Source: Glandiceps talaboti (taxonomy: Eukaryota > Hemichordata > Enteropneusta > Spengelidae). From it: 64,000 nt of DNA. Positions 24,670 through 37,720 of this stretch are shown one piece after another. How positions within the stretch are numbered: position 1 is the stretch's first letter; each line of letters opens with the position of its first letter. The notes beneath the pieces were generated by a model. That model did not search any database. It saw only the letters and a list, made by a program, of their open reading frames with translations, and had not been told where the DNA came from. The translations under genes were made by a program, and so were the position numbers. The stretch lies in contig NC_135560.1 in NCBI RefSeq assembly GCF_964340395.1, positions 16,722,598-16,786,597 on the forward strand, written 5' to 3'.

Positions 24670-25190
24670 ACATCTGGTTGACTTCGACCTGCAACTTGTA
24701 TATTTTATGTCATCAAATTACCAAAGATATATTCACTACAAATTGATCAGTTATATATAACAAGACACAATATATGTTAATTAGCGGTGAATATTATCTT
24801 CAGGTAGTGTAGAGACAAGTTTAAATCTTGAGAGAAAGCTCCGTTTTGAATCTGTCACCATGCATGTCAAAACTGTACTAGTTTGTAATTGAAGTATCAT
24901 TTTCGATCAGACAACCATAGTATATTCACTGAAAATTGTTCAAATACCAATCATTAGACATTGTATTTTATCCATAACTGGTTGAAATAGTGATCGCAGT
25001 TGAGGGCGCTGATTTCTGGGTGCGGACCCAAAGATGATTTATCGTACAGCTCCAAAATACGTTTATCCACAGGAGATGCGATACTGTTCACGGTGTATGA
25101 TATTGCGAGTAAGATATTATACCTAACAAACATTTTCAAAAATAGGTTCCGGTTGCAGCTAGTATAGCTTTTAGTATGCACATACATGGC
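24670..25190 (-). repeat. Dispersed repeat family B, copy 2
   Basis: Inverted relative to 15918-16470. Its minus strand holds an uninterrupted 77-codon frame (25187-24954) containing VDKRI and ISALN. The frame resembles the translated copy 1, but I do not recognise the family. Confidence 0.75.
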
Positions 25191-25259
25191 AAGGCTTTAA
25201 AACACTTAGTTTCAGTGTCGTACATGTAGGATTGTTGTGTATGCACATGTGACATGCTT

Positions 25260-26108
25260 TTACATTTAGTTACAATCTCGTAGGATTGTTGTGTATGAAT
25301 TAATAATGTACCCCGCTTTCACTGCACGCGAAGGAGAACACTTGATACAGTTATCGAAATCAAGCTATATACGCAAAAAAAAGATAGATACAAACTGAAA
25401 CTATTGTTGCAACACGTTGATATAAACTATCAATAGATGCTGATGTTCTTACACTTACAGTAGGGTGACGTACGTCAGTGTTTTACTATTTTACTATACA
25501 TGTTGGTTATATCCATATGATCAAGGCACAGCTATCACCCCTTTATGGAGTGTATCTCACGCAACAGCAATGTTTTCAGTTTGGGTCTATCTTAGCTTGC
25601 ACACAGGTTGATTTATGTAGTAGTATTTCAAAACGTATTTAAAGTGGGTTATTCGCCATGATCATTGGTTTTCGAACTCGTCCTGATTGCCTTACGGTTT
25701 GTCAGCCAAGCATAAAAGAACGAAAGGCAATGTCGTTTGCAGTCTATTTAATCTACTATACTAGGTTTGCCCCTTGGGCCTTTTGCACAATTATAACCCA
25801 CGTTTTGACGGTCATTTCTCGTGGTCCCAATTGGCGAAGTTGCTTGTATTTGGCCATTTATTGGTATAATTACGTTTTTTAATTCACTTTAATGAAATCC
25901 GAAGGGTATAACATATCTCTTGATACCCTTTGATGTAGGCTTTTGATGAACATAATGTACAAGGAAGTGCAAGTTTGTGTTATCAATCCATTTGGGATAT
26001 CAATAGAACTGAAAGTATGGTATTAGTGTATCTAGTGTATAAAATAGAGAGCTGCGATTTATCCTTCAATGTACGGTTTGTACAGTTATAAAATGTATTG
26101 GAATGAAT

Positions 26109-26149
<41 letters not shown>

Positions 26150-27150
26150 TGCGTGCGTGACTTAGTGTGTGTGTGTGGGGGGGGGGAGGTAAGGGGGTCA
26201 GCGAACTTCTACTCAGTACATCTCTACTCCCCTCAACCCACTTATTTCAAAACTGACCATGAATGTTACATATTAAGTCTCGTGATGGTGAAAGCAATGG
26301 TGGATGAAATTTACATGAATTTTACACAAGATCGTAAAATCTGTATTATAATAACGTGTTAGAAGTTTGGATGAGTGTGTTTTCCTGTTATTCTTGTTTA
26401 TAAATTCATGTATTTGACTTTTTGGTGAGTCGATGTAGCAGTTATTTGTAGCTTGAAGTCGTGGTGAAGCGAAACCAGGTCGGACATTTACAGTGGTTTT
26501 GTACCCATATATTGTAGATATAATTTGGCACATACATTGATAATAAAAAAGCTCATGTGTCCTATAAGGTTTGTCCTCACGGAAGGCATTCAGTTTACAT
26601 ATCCGTGCTGATTCTTAACTGGTTAGACTGTGTTCAGTTGAAGCCTGTATCATTTAGATACCCAACATCAAACGGAAAGCCAGATTATGAAACGTTATCA
26701 TAGGCATAAATATGACGTGAAATTGAATATCCTGACAACAGGCTTCCGAAGATGACAATTAACTGACAAAAACGAGGAAAAAAATTTGAGAAGTCATGAT
26801 GAGGACTTAAAAGTAGTCGTTAATAACCGTCTGACCTTTTCACGGGCCCTTTAAAGTGAAACAAATAAACTGAGTCTCAAATTTGCTGACGTCACTGTTA
26901 GTTTGAATTATGGACGCAGACAATAACGAGGACGATTCCTGGGGAAATGAAGTAAGCCCTGGCTTAGTGCTATGAAGCGACCGGCTTAATAATTGAAAAC
27001 GGAGTACTAACTAATTAATGCCAGGGGAACATACACGCAGTCATATGTATATGATTGAAAGATTCCCCATATTCTTGTAGTCTCCAAAGAGTCATCTTTA
27101 AATCAATCAATCAGTCGGTAGATTAGCTACTTTCTAAATTCCAACCAGCT
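25260..27150. other. Intergenic, no gene recognised
   Basis: AT-rich sequence with a (GT)n plus oligo-G tract near 26110. Short open frames only. Confidence 0.6.
26110..26193. repeat. (GT)n microsatellite with oligo-G run
   Basis: GT dinucleotides, a short GCGTGCGT interruption, more GT and a run of G. Confidence 0.95.
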
Positions 27151-27153
27151 CTT

Positions 27154-27664
27154 CATCAGGTTAACGTTGAATGTATGTGCATAGTGCTGACATTTGACCC
27201 GGTCTAGTTTTCAGTGGACTACATACAGCATACTCTTTTCTCTGAATAAATAACAAACCATGCTAGTGAACCGATGACGAGAAGTTAGTTCGTTACATAT
27301 ACACTATATTGTATCATTCAATTAAGAGTTATACTCTGTTCTAATTGGAGCGGAATGACAGTTTATTCCTTCATTAAACCTTAATAACCTTTGATTCATT
27401 CATTTAGCCATCGGGGCGGACGTAAATATTTCAACTGTCCGTGCGTTTTTAGCCGTGAATACATCTCCTTCATCCTCCACAGGTGCAGCTAACGAACCTG
27501 TTCGTGCAAAATGATGTTTTACCATATTTTTCTATTGGAAGGGGACTGTTGTACTGGTCAGTGGGAGGCGAAAACAGCCAATATTCCAGTGTGCAAAGTT
27601 TATATTCAACAGACTGTGTGTGGGCAAGGGGAGAAGGTAAAGGCACCCACGTAATGCATGCGCA
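27154..27664. repeat. Dispersed repeat family A, copy 2
   Basis: Nearly identical to 5434-5935. It ends in a long (ATAC)n tract followed by (AG)n. Confidence 0.85.
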
Positions 27665-28015
<351 letters not shown>

Positions 28016-28018
28016 TTA

Positions 28019-28090
28019 CTTCTATAGTTGGCGAGGGCACATTTATTTTTGTGGCGACATTTTGAGACTAATTGAGATTTTTTGTTGAGT
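28019..28090 (+). repeat. Conserved roughly 70-bp module, copy A
   Basis: Shares TTGGC(A/G)AG, TTTATTTT.GTGGCG.CATTTT and a GAGATTTTTTGTT end with 59238-59320 and, inverted, 58432-58515. It lies directly after (AG)n and may be a SINE core or tail remnant. Confidence 0.6.
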
Positions 28091-28124
28091 AGCATGCTCT
28101 TTTCAGCATTGATTATACGTGAAA

Positions 28125-28172
28125 GCTATGTGGGGTTGGGGAACCGGAACCAAACAATTTTTTGTATTAGGT
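28125..28172 (+). mobile_element. Solo terminal repeat of the 37331-37720 element family
   Basis: GGGGAACCGGAACCAAACAA followed by TTAGGTTTAAG resembles the right terminus of the 37331-37720 element. Confidence 0.45.
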
Positions 28173-28586
28173 TTAAGTTTAAGTACAATGAAAGCACGTA
28201 TAATAAGGCAACCCCTTACATGCTAATGGATATTTGACTTTCTTATTAGAGTTAAGCCTCACTCTTAGAAACATCACTCAAGAATACTTTACATTATGGC
28301 TAAGGTCATTAGGGTGATGACAGTGTTACTTAGGGATGTCTTGATTGTCTAACATTTGTAGAACAGGTGTGAACTGAAGCTGATCCGGTAGGCTGTTTTG
28401 TTATGGCAGAATACATTGGGGAAAGTGTTTCATCGACATCATAAGGCTGTATTTGGAAAAGCTATGAATGAAGATACTAGTACTTAAAAATAGCGCCAAT
28501 GGTGTTTAGTACAACTGTACAGTTTTTAGAAAATTTACCCACATGTTGATCCATGCTAGCTGTAGGTATTCATTTGCTGAATGATT

Positions 28587-30094
28587 ATCCAGTTGTCTAT
28601 CCAGCCCTGTTGTTACCTTTGCAATATGAGACCATTTGGCTGTTGCTATGGGCGTGGTCATTTTTCTAGATATAGTTGCATACATTTTTTAAAAATGTTT
28701 ATTCATTTGTCTATTAATCCTAGACTCTCTTACAGTCCTCGGAGCTTCGCATCGGTAAAATTTGGGTTGTTGTGTATGTACCGATATATACTCCATATTG
28801 TACTTGAATATCATTGTACTGTGCGCCCTCACCCATCACGTAGGACTAACCTTTCGTTGACGTGTTAAGGCGAAGCCCGATGACTGATTTACCCTGATAA
28901 TGGCTTGGTCTATTGGGCTTTGAGAACACAGATGGTCCATGATTCTCGGACCCTACGAAAATGATTGACAACTGATCTGGAGACTCTGTATCTATAACTA
29001 AATAAACATACTGTTTACTTTCAACTCAGATAGTGATAAGGCTCCCTCTGCTGAATTTTACGATTATTTACTAATGGTGTGCCTAAATAGATACATGTGG
29101 AAAGACTAGATCTGTTACACACTGTTCTCTTAGCTCTGGTTTTAAAGATGGACTACCCAACAAAATTCGCCTTACCAAAAGAATCTCAGCAGCTGTGTCA
29201 TATGTGGCCAATTTAGTGTCAAGAACGCTAACCTTTGCAGACGTGAGTACACCTATCCATGCTCCAGATATTTTTGCCTCACAGTGGTGGTCAAATGAGG
29301 AAAATCGGTAATAGTGATCATTTGACTGTTGCTATGGGCGTGGTCTTGTTGCTAGGCACATTTACATACATTTTTTGAATGTTTATTCATTTGCCTATTA
29401 ATCCCCGTTATCTTTGCAATATGTGTGATCATTTGGCTGTTGCCATGGGCATGGTCTTGTTGCTAGGCATATTTGTATACACTTTTTGAATGTTTGTTTA
29501 CTTGTCTAAGAATCCCTGTCGTTATCTTTGTGAAATACACCACTGTTTGGCTGTTGCTATGGGCGTGGTCATGGTTGCTGAAGAAAATATGCAGAATACT
29601 TCTAGAAACATCTCACCAAGTTTCAGTCTCACTGACCAAGTACTTTTGGAGATATAAGTTTTTGACCAAAATTCACATTTTTACACCTAATTTCTATATC
29701 ACTGATGAGATCATTATACACCCCAGATGCATCCCCATTAAAATTCAGCCCAATCTGCTCAGAAGTTTTGGAATTAAAGATTTTTGACCAAAAAGACACA
29801 TTTTAGCCCTACTTTGCATATCATTGATGGAATCATCATGTCATGAACAATTCTTAATCTAAACACCCCTAAGAATGTTCCCAACAAATCTAAGACCGAT
29901 CTGCTCAGTACTTTTTGAGTTAAGGTTTTTGACCAAAAAGCACATTTTTTACCCGAATCACACACCAGTGGTAAGATCATTTTGATTTGAACAATTTCCC
30001 AACGAAACACCCAAGATAATACACCCACCAAATATCATGGCAATCGGTCCAGCGATTTTTGAGTTTAAGTTGTTTACACACACACACACACGCG

Positions 30095-30131
<37 letters not shown>
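28587..30131. repeat. Composite tandem-repeat block
   Basis: Four copies of a module containing GGCTGTTGCTATGGGCGTGG start near 28635, 29321, 29432 and 29546; the last three are spaced 111-114 bp apart. They are followed by about 3.5 diverged units of roughly 150 bp (29600-30072) containing CTGCTCAG, TTTTTGACCAAAA and CACATTTT. The last partial unit contains ATCGGTCCAGCGATTTTTGAG and runs into (CA)n/(CG)n at 30073-30131. No coding capacity is seen. Confidence 0.75.
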
Positions 30132-30135
<4 letters not shown>

Positions 30136-30497
30136 CATGCCTATCGCACTACTGAACTTACGGAATGTTGTCCATTTCAAATTACATCAACCACTGACTC
30201 TTCAAATTTAATATCATTGATTTTATCAAATCAATCAGTCAATAAACTGTGGCTTTCAACATGCTACAGAGGAGAACGGAAATTGAAGAAAGACACGAAA
30301 TGAATCTGAACTACTTGTGTTATATGTATTATTGAGAGTGATAGAGACAGTGGTGAAACTGACAACTCTCAAAGTACTGTTGATAACAGTGATAATGATA
30401 CTGACGAAACAATTCATGCACATTGTTCTCGAGAGCAGGTTACTTTGAGATTAAAAAGTTGCAGGATTGCAAGTCGCTTTATGTTTAAGTAGAAATA

Positions 30498-30682
30498 GCT
30501 CCCCCTCCAAAAAAATTCCGATATATTTTGGCCCCCCTCCCTCAAAAAAAAAATCCTGAAATTTTTTGGTCCCCCCCCTAAAAAAAATCCTGAAATTTTT
30601 TGGTTCCCCCCTCCCCCAATTTCTTCTGAGAAAAATTGATGCCCCCCGAAAATCCTCCGCCCCCCCCCCCCCGTAAAATCTG
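30498..30682. repeat. Poly-C / poly-A block with short tandem units
   Basis: Runs of 6-14 C alternate with A-runs and TCCTGAAATTTTTTGG units. Low complexity; a 30-codon-scale Gly-rich reading on the minus strand is an artefact. Confidence 0.85.
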
Positions 30683-30699
30683 GACACTCTCTTACTCAA

Positions 30700-32131
30700 A
30701 ACCTTAAACGTAAAAACTATGCCAACTGGCTACGAATATTCAAAAAAATACCGTCACAAGTGTTTGCACATTCAAACTCAATGAATTTGTATGCCCTCAG
30801 AATTCATTGATCAAACATCACGCTTGTTTTACATACTAAACAATACTATAAATGTGCTACTAGGGTATTTTTTGAATATTCCTAAATACCTATTAATTTC
30901 GCCATTATTTTGTGATGCGACCGTCTTTGAAAAGAATATTAGCCCACACGCCACTGTGGTTAATATGTACGGGTCAATTCCAAATCACTACACTGCGCAT
31001 GTTTCCCGTCCATTGTTCTAAGTTTCAGGGCGCAGACAGTTACGTTTCTCCAATCTTTACGCCCGACATTAGACATCTAGCCGTTGGCTTTGGAATCTAG
31101 CGATCACTGTCAACCTATAAGAGAATCGGGGTTCAACGGATAGCCTCTTAGACTTTGAACCAGTACCGAACTTTGGGTAATGCTGAGAGTCGAGTAAAGT
31201 AGTGTGCACAGCTAATATTAGTAATAATATGAAAAAATGTTTACTTTCGTCGAGATTATGACTGCGGTGAACGTAGATAGTCGTAGAGAATTATGAAAGG
31301 TTCGTACCCTTTCTTTTTAACGCTTATTTTATTTTCTCTCATCTCCTGTTTATTTATGGTGTATGTCTACGATAACAATCGTCAATAACGACGACAATCG
31401 TCAACGGACATGTACAGAATAAATAGCTATAATAGGTGAATCCTATATCATGGGCAGGGGGAAATACCATATGTGTTTGATGTTTTCTGACACAGAAATA
31501 TAACGTCGTAACTTAGGGTCGGATTAGGCTGGGCGCACACGTACACGGTACACGGTCAAGTGTATACGTGTGTTTCTATCGCGTGCGCACGATGTAAGCG
31601 GATTGAATAGCGCCCCATACGACAGTACGATTGATTGCTGCCTTTTTTTATTCGTGCGTCGCGTGTTCCACGTGCTTGCACGTGCAACGATTCGAATCTC
31701 GTCTAACGTCTGAGCGCGCGTGCTCAGCATTTGCTCAATATTGGCTCATTTGCTCACAGGAAGAGTGGCGGCCTTTTAAATATGGTCTTGCTTGCCTTAT
31801 GAATTTACTATAACTTTTTTTTAAAACACTTTTTTGCTTTCAGCTGTATGTAATGTGACTTTCTGTTGGTTTTTTGTAACATGTAAAGTTTAATGATGTA
31901 TCTTTGTAATTGTACGTATGTGTCTTTGTTTTGGCAATGTTCTTTTTAAAAAGAATTTGTCAATAAAAATGAATATGAATATGAATGTAACTTTTTCATG
32001 ATTGTTTATCATTGCAGCTGAGTAACTCATGACATGACAATCTTGTCGTAACACACAGAGAGCACATTCCACTATGTTACAACTTATGTTTATCAAGTTA
32101 TTTATTTTGCCATTTTGACAATCCAGGTGAT
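30700..32131. other. Intergenic, upstream flank of the oxidase gene
   Basis: There is a locally CpG-richer patch at about 31500-31760 with several short palindromes (CACACGTA at 31536-31543 against TACGTGTG at 31565-31572). It could be a promoter region for the oxidase or a transposon remnant. The oxidase ATG is preceded at 32126 by a possible CCAG acceptor, so an upstream untranslated exon may exist in this stretch. Confidence 0.45.
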
Positions 32132-34720
32132 ATGGCAGATACCAGTCATTATGATATCTGTATTGTTGGTGCTGGAATGATTGGATCTGCAGCAGCTCGT
32201 CATGCAACAATTACAGCACCAAGTTTAAAAGTCTGCCTTATTGGACCCAAGGAACCAAATGTAAGTAAATTAGCCTTTGAGAGTGAGTCAGTAAGGAGAT
32301 GTGCCAGTCAGTTGACATATATATGCATTTAACACTTTAAAGCTACTATGAACTTGAATGATTGAAATCATTTACTCTTTAGTTATAATGTGTCACCTAC
32401 AAATATTCTTATAATTTATTTGGTTTTGTGGAAAAAAATATATATTCTCGTTAGATATGGTCAGAGTTTATTTAAAACTCTTTTGACATAATGATATGTT
32501 GTCGTCTTTCTATTTTGGATAATTTTTGAAGAAACATGAATGCAAACATGAAATATTTGGAGCCCATTATGATGAAGGTCGGATGATAAGATCCCTAGAT
32601 GCAGGTCCCATGTGGGCTGAGCTTGGACGCAGGTCCATTGCAAGATTTAGAGACCTTGAACACAGAACAGGTCAGATTTGTGATTTGCTTTTAGTACTGT
32701 TGATAATATGTATGCTTTATTATCTTCTTAGTACAGATTTCTCTAGAATTGAATTACCTGCAAGATATTTTGTCTCTTGATATAAAATTCATTAGAAAGC
32801 CCATTATCACAATGCGAGAGTATGCATGTGCATCTCTTTGGATTGAAGTTTTGCATTCTCAAAGAGAAAAGTCTGAAATCATAGGAAATGGTCAATAACA
32901 AAAGGTGATTGGCTATTTACATTGGCAATAGCTATGTGAATTCGTCAATCAACAGGTGTTGAGTTTTACAGAGAAGTTGGACATATGACTTGGAGCAGAA
33001 AGGGTGATCCATACCTTGAAAAGGTGAAGGACAATGCTACACTTATGAAAGTGAAGTTGCAAGAGTTGGACACAACAAAGATGGAAGCAAAATTTCCCTT
33101 TCTTTCAATGAAATCTTATGATGAAGTAATTCTACAGACAGAAGATGCTGGCTATGTAAGTCCAAGAGCACAGGTGAAGGCACAACAAACTGCTGCTCAT
33201 CTACATGGCTGTGACATCATTAATGATGTAGTAGATCAGGTGACTGAAACTAACCAATCAGATGGTTCCAAATGTATGAAAGTGACAACAGCCAAAGGTC
33301 AAGTCATCCATGCCAGGAGAGTGCTTCTAACAACTGGAGCTTTCACAGGATTCAGAGACCTGCTTCCTCATGGAAAGGAATTGGATGTACAGTTATCAGG
33401 AGCAACATTGTTGTTTGCTGAACTGAGTGACAAAGATGCAGTGAGACTGAAAGATATGCCATGTCTTATTTACAAAGAAAATGACAGTCAAGACAAATAT
33501 GATTGTTATGTATTACCACCTATCAAGTACCCAGATGGTATTTAAATATTCCATGCTGTATATACTAGTAAGGCTCACTGAAAGTTCAAACACAAAAAAT
33601 AGTATGACCTCAGAATACATTAATCAAACATCAGGATTTCTAATATATTAAATCTCTCATCATCAGACCATCAGTTGAATAGTTTAGTACATATGACAAG
33701 TTGATGTTCAAGACAAAGTTGTTACCTAGGTTATAAACAAATAATGCAAATATACTTCACAGCTGCTGGGCTTATTTGTGTTGTATTCAGTGGGAATGTT
33801 GTACATGGTACTTTACTGCATTTGGTGACCCTTTAAATGCTATAATTACTTTCATCTAGGGCGGTGTTATCTAAAAATTGGACACCGTACACTGTACAAA
33901 AAGGAGCTTTATACAGCAGCAGAAGTTGATGAATGGTTCAGAAGCAAAGGGGATGAATCTGCACTGAGGCCCTTGGCACAGAAACTATTGGAGCTTATTA
34001 AAGGTAATCTATGTTTTGATGTAGTTACAATAGTGGTAGTAGTCCTCGGGTCTATATGAATGTAATTGTAATAAAATCCTTACCTTGACAGCAGAAGGAG
34101 ATTTAAACTTTACAAATGCTGGTTACTTTATTGTAGTCAAATGGTTGCATTTCCATAAAATAATAAAATAGTAATTCACCAGCATGGCCAGATGCTGGAA
34201 GTTAGGTGACTTTTCCCTGAAGACAGACGATCTTAAACTTATTCTAAAATGTATACTTATTAGAGGTGTCGGAGCAAATCAGATTCAGATGAATATGGTG
34301 TTTAATCTTGTCTTCCTTGTTGCTTAATTTGAAGAAAAAAAACTGTCAGCTATCACAGGGCTATACCTGACAACTCAAATAAGGTATAGATGCTGAGTGG
34401 CCACTCACATCATACAACCATTACAATTTCAAACTGATATTAACCTCTCTCTCCTTTTATCAACAGGAGTTAAACCAGTTTCATTCCATGGAGAAAGTTG
34501 TGTTCTTACATACACCCCAACTCTACTACCATATTGTGACACACTTACACCAACGCTTGGAGTTGCCATTGGTGGAAATGGTGTCGGTGCAAAGGTGGCA
34601 GATGAAATTGGTAGAATGGCAGCCAGAATGGTGATTGCTGGTTGCTGGGATCATGATCTACCCAGAGATAATTTCAGAGTTAGATTTATAGTGAATCAAA
34701 AGATGACAGCCAAATTGTAA
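32132..34720 (+). CDS. FAD-dependent oxidoreductase (DAO / sarcosine-oxidase-like), peroxisomal
   Basis: Five exons join in phase: 32132-32260, 32532-32670, 32956-33537, 33860-34003 and 34467-34720, giving 415 aa. The N-terminus holds the Rossmann fingerprint G13-A-G15-M-I-G18. The middle matches DAO-type flavoenzymes (EDAGYVSPRAQV, VIHARRVLLTTGAF). C343 in ESCVLTYTP sits where monomeric sarcosine oxidases carry their FAD-linking cysteine, and GGNGVGAK at 367-374 matches the C-terminal flavin-binding turn. The protein ends in AKL, a type-1 peroxisomal signal. The expected reaction is oxidation of a secondary or N-methylated amine or amino acid, with H2O2 released in the peroxisome. The substrate cannot be told. 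All introns are GT-AG. AATAAA at 35281 is a plausible poly(A) signal. Confidence 0.9.
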
Positions 34721-35290
34721 TTTCTAATTGCAACTGGTGTGCCACCTAATCAGCTGATGAAATCAGTATAGAATGGCAATCAGAATGATTATTGCTGGAT
34801 GCTGGGATCATGATCTACCCAGATATAATTTCAAAGTTAGACTTAAAGTGAATCCAAAGATAATGAGTAAATTCAAATTTCAAACCTTGCAAAAAGAACA
34901 AAGAGAAACAATAGTATCATTCTCTCCCATTTTTCCATCCATGTCTTTAAGTTTGTATTCCTTATTTAACATATTTCAGAAATTCTATAGAGATAACAAC
35001 TTTAAAAATCTGATTCACTCTTGATAAAGATGTATTTGATGTCAATTTACATTTAAACATAAAATTATCCAAGAAAATTTTAAGTAACCGGCATGTGATT
35101 GATTCAAATAATGAATAAGGGAAATGTGAGGAATAATATCGCTGTCCTTTCAGTCATCTGATGATTTAGTGTACTGTATTCTTTTGTTTGATTTCATATT
35201 CACAATCTCAACTTCCTTTTCTCATTTTGCATCTCATTGTCATTTAATCTATGTGTATCTGTTGGTTTTAGATTTTTGAAAATAAAATGA
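34721..35290 (+). other. Oxidase 3' flank or UTR with diverged copy of the last exon end
   Basis: 34755-34880 repeats the end of exon 5 (about 34597-34725). Both contain a stretch reading IAGCWDHDLPR, followed by similar basic residues. In the second copy the frame runs past the original stop position and loses the AKL end. AATAAA at 35281-35286 is the likely polyadenylation signal. Confidence 0.75.
35281..35286 (+). terminator. Poly(A) signal AATAAA for the oxidase gene
   Basis: A canonical hexamer 561 bp after the oxidase stop codon, in a T-rich context. Confidence 0.45.
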
Positions 35291-37330
35291 ATTCTGTTGA
35301 AAAAAACTACTGTGATTGTTCACCTTGAACTTGACTAAATTTATCAAGACTAATTATACGAATATCAAAAACAAACTTTGACATAGGATGGGCATACACT
35401 TTTAATTATTTGTCTTTAAATAGATTATATATATAGTAATCGTATACAAGTATTTAGGGTGAACTTGTACAAACTGGAGGCATTGTAAAACTGAAGTTTC
35501 ACGAACTAGCCAAGTACATTGACTGCCATATATACATATAGAAGGAAAGACACATTTAGTCTGTTAAAATAACACTGCTGTGTATTCTGATTATTCCAGT
35601 GCTGTAATACCACATTTAATTCTACACATCACATCAATCAATCATTATTGAGATATTGAGCCTGCTAAGCAAACTCACTTTGTCTTTTGATTTTGCCTAC
35701 ACGACTAGTGGCTAAAACTTAACTAATTATATTATTGCTAATTATTAATTAATTACTAATGACTTAATTCCTGGACGATTCCCAGGAAAGGTGTCAAGAC
35801 TCAGTAACTTTGTAAACTCCTGACCTGTTAATTTTAGTTATGGTTGAACCCTTTTTATAATTAACTGAATTGTCACTGTACTGGTGGTGCATGGTACTGT
35901 TTACCCTGGTTTTAGTGAATAAATAGTATGAATGAATGACTATTTCATTGTTTGCCGACTGAATTGACAAATTCAGGGGTTCTAGCTTTGAATCGCTAGG
36001 TGATTGTCTAGACTTACACAATCCATTTGTTTAATGGTATGGTAAACAGAGATCATTTATCATATTTACAATGGAACTAATTTCCATTTGTTCAGTATTC
36101 TATTCTCGGTGTTCATGTTCCTATTTAGTATTAATACTTAGTGCTAAAAGCAAGTTATTTCCTATGATACAGTTTAAATTTGTTTTGAGTTTGAATTGTC
36201 CATATTGCTTGTTGTACTGCTGTTACTTATTTATAACCACATGCACTCAGTCATATAATATATGCATTTTAATACCACCCACAGGCAGCTCAGAATCATG
36301 CAACTGGCACTACATTCACTTTTTATTGTATAACATGCAATGCCATGATTTCAAATAAACTATATATTTACGTGTATTATTGATAATTTTGCAACAGCAA
36401 CCAGAACAACGAACCTCAGGGACAAAGTTCTTAAGTTCTCTCCACATTTGGCCACATGAAAGCTTGTTAATAGTGCTTTTGAAATAGTAGAAGAACTAAC
36501 ATGCAGTTCACATCTAGTTTAGTAGTTTTTATTAGGTCTTCTGTGTTTTTATTAGGTCTTCTGTGCGGGGTGCACTGGTGTCGGGTTATTTATTTTTTAA
36601 AGACAAATATAACTGGCAATACGACATTATTAAATACAAATCGTCAATTATATTTGCTATGTGGGCAATTTGATTCAGTCAGAGTTCACTTGAGTAATTA
36701 AATTTAGATTTAAAAAGCGGGTACTTCGCTGTTATTTCCACCTTCACTCACTACGACTGCCTACATACATTTTGTACCGTTTAAAGTATCATTTCATGAT
36801 ACAGTCATGCAAGAATGCTCGTCAATATGTCAAAATATCATAGTTCAATGTTACAAAAGACCTCACCACTGAAAAGGCTTTCCTAAGCCCTAAGTCTAAA
36901 TTTTGAATTTTGTATCATGAATAAAATTACGAAACATAGAATATGCATTCTTAAAACGCAAAGTCTTTATCATCATGCCCCCCCCCCCCCTCCCTGCAAC
37001 ACTAATATACAATTCTAATTTCAGTTCTTTTGGTACTGGTGGCGGGATTGATGAATGTTCTGTGATGTATTTTGTTTCACTATTAAAATTAGCTGTGCAT
37101 CTGCGTTGTGGACAGTGGTTTTGAGGTTTGATTTCCACAGATAAATATCTGCTCATCAAACTTTTAATAAAGTATGTTTTGTACGCTGCAGTGTGAACAG
37201 GATCGGTAGAGGCTTGGCACGACACGACACGGCACGGCACGACACGACACATGACATGACACGACATGACGCATGACATCGATATGCATGTGGGATGCAG
37301 AATAAAATGTTCTTTATTTTTGTAAATTCA
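35291..37330. other. Intergenic, no gene recognised
   Basis: AT-rich. It includes a 20-bp tandem duplication near 36524-36564 and a pentanucleotide (CACGA)n tract at 37217-37277. Open frames up to 127 codons carry no domain. Confidence 0.6.
37217..37277. repeat. (CACGA)n pentanucleotide tract
   Basis: Imperfect CACGA/CATGA units. The Cys-rich minus-strand frame across it is an artefact. Confidence 0.9.
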
Positions 37331-37720
37331 AGCTAAGGCCTAATAAAATCAACTGTGTGGTTCCGATTACGCTCAATTGTAGAATATGTGTGGTAGGTAG
37401 ATCTTTTATTTTATTTTATTATAATTGTTTTCATGTGTGTCTAGTTCAGGTAGTTATGTTTTCCATATTGTCATATGGTCTCTGTGTTATTGGTTTCTTC
37501 TCATCAGATGTACAGCCATTATAGATTGGAATAACAGTTTTATATTGTCTTTTTTAAGTTGATATCAGTTTCCGCATCCACTATTTCTGGCGAGACTTAA
37601 TATTTTCTCGATTTTATTTTTTTTTCTGCCATATGTAAAAAAAAGTTTAGGGTGGGCAGTGAAAAACTAGGTGGGGGTCGAGTAACCGGAACCACACAAT
37701 AGTTTTTTTAGACCTAGGCT
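37331..37720 (+). mobile_element. MITE-like element with terminal inverted repeats (copy 1)
   Basis: The left end AGCTAAGGCCTAAT, followed by TGTGTGGTTCCG, is inverted at the right end (CCGGAACCACACAA and then GACCTAGGCT). The interior matches 49114-49478 in opposite orientation, including TGGTCTCTGTGTTATTGG and GTACAGCC. No transposase frame is present. Target duplications are unclear. Confidence 0.75.

Noticed and set aside
36896-37279. 127-codon Cys-rich minus-strand frame
   Set aside because: Its Cys-rich start is the (CACGA)n repeat; the rest resembles nothing known.
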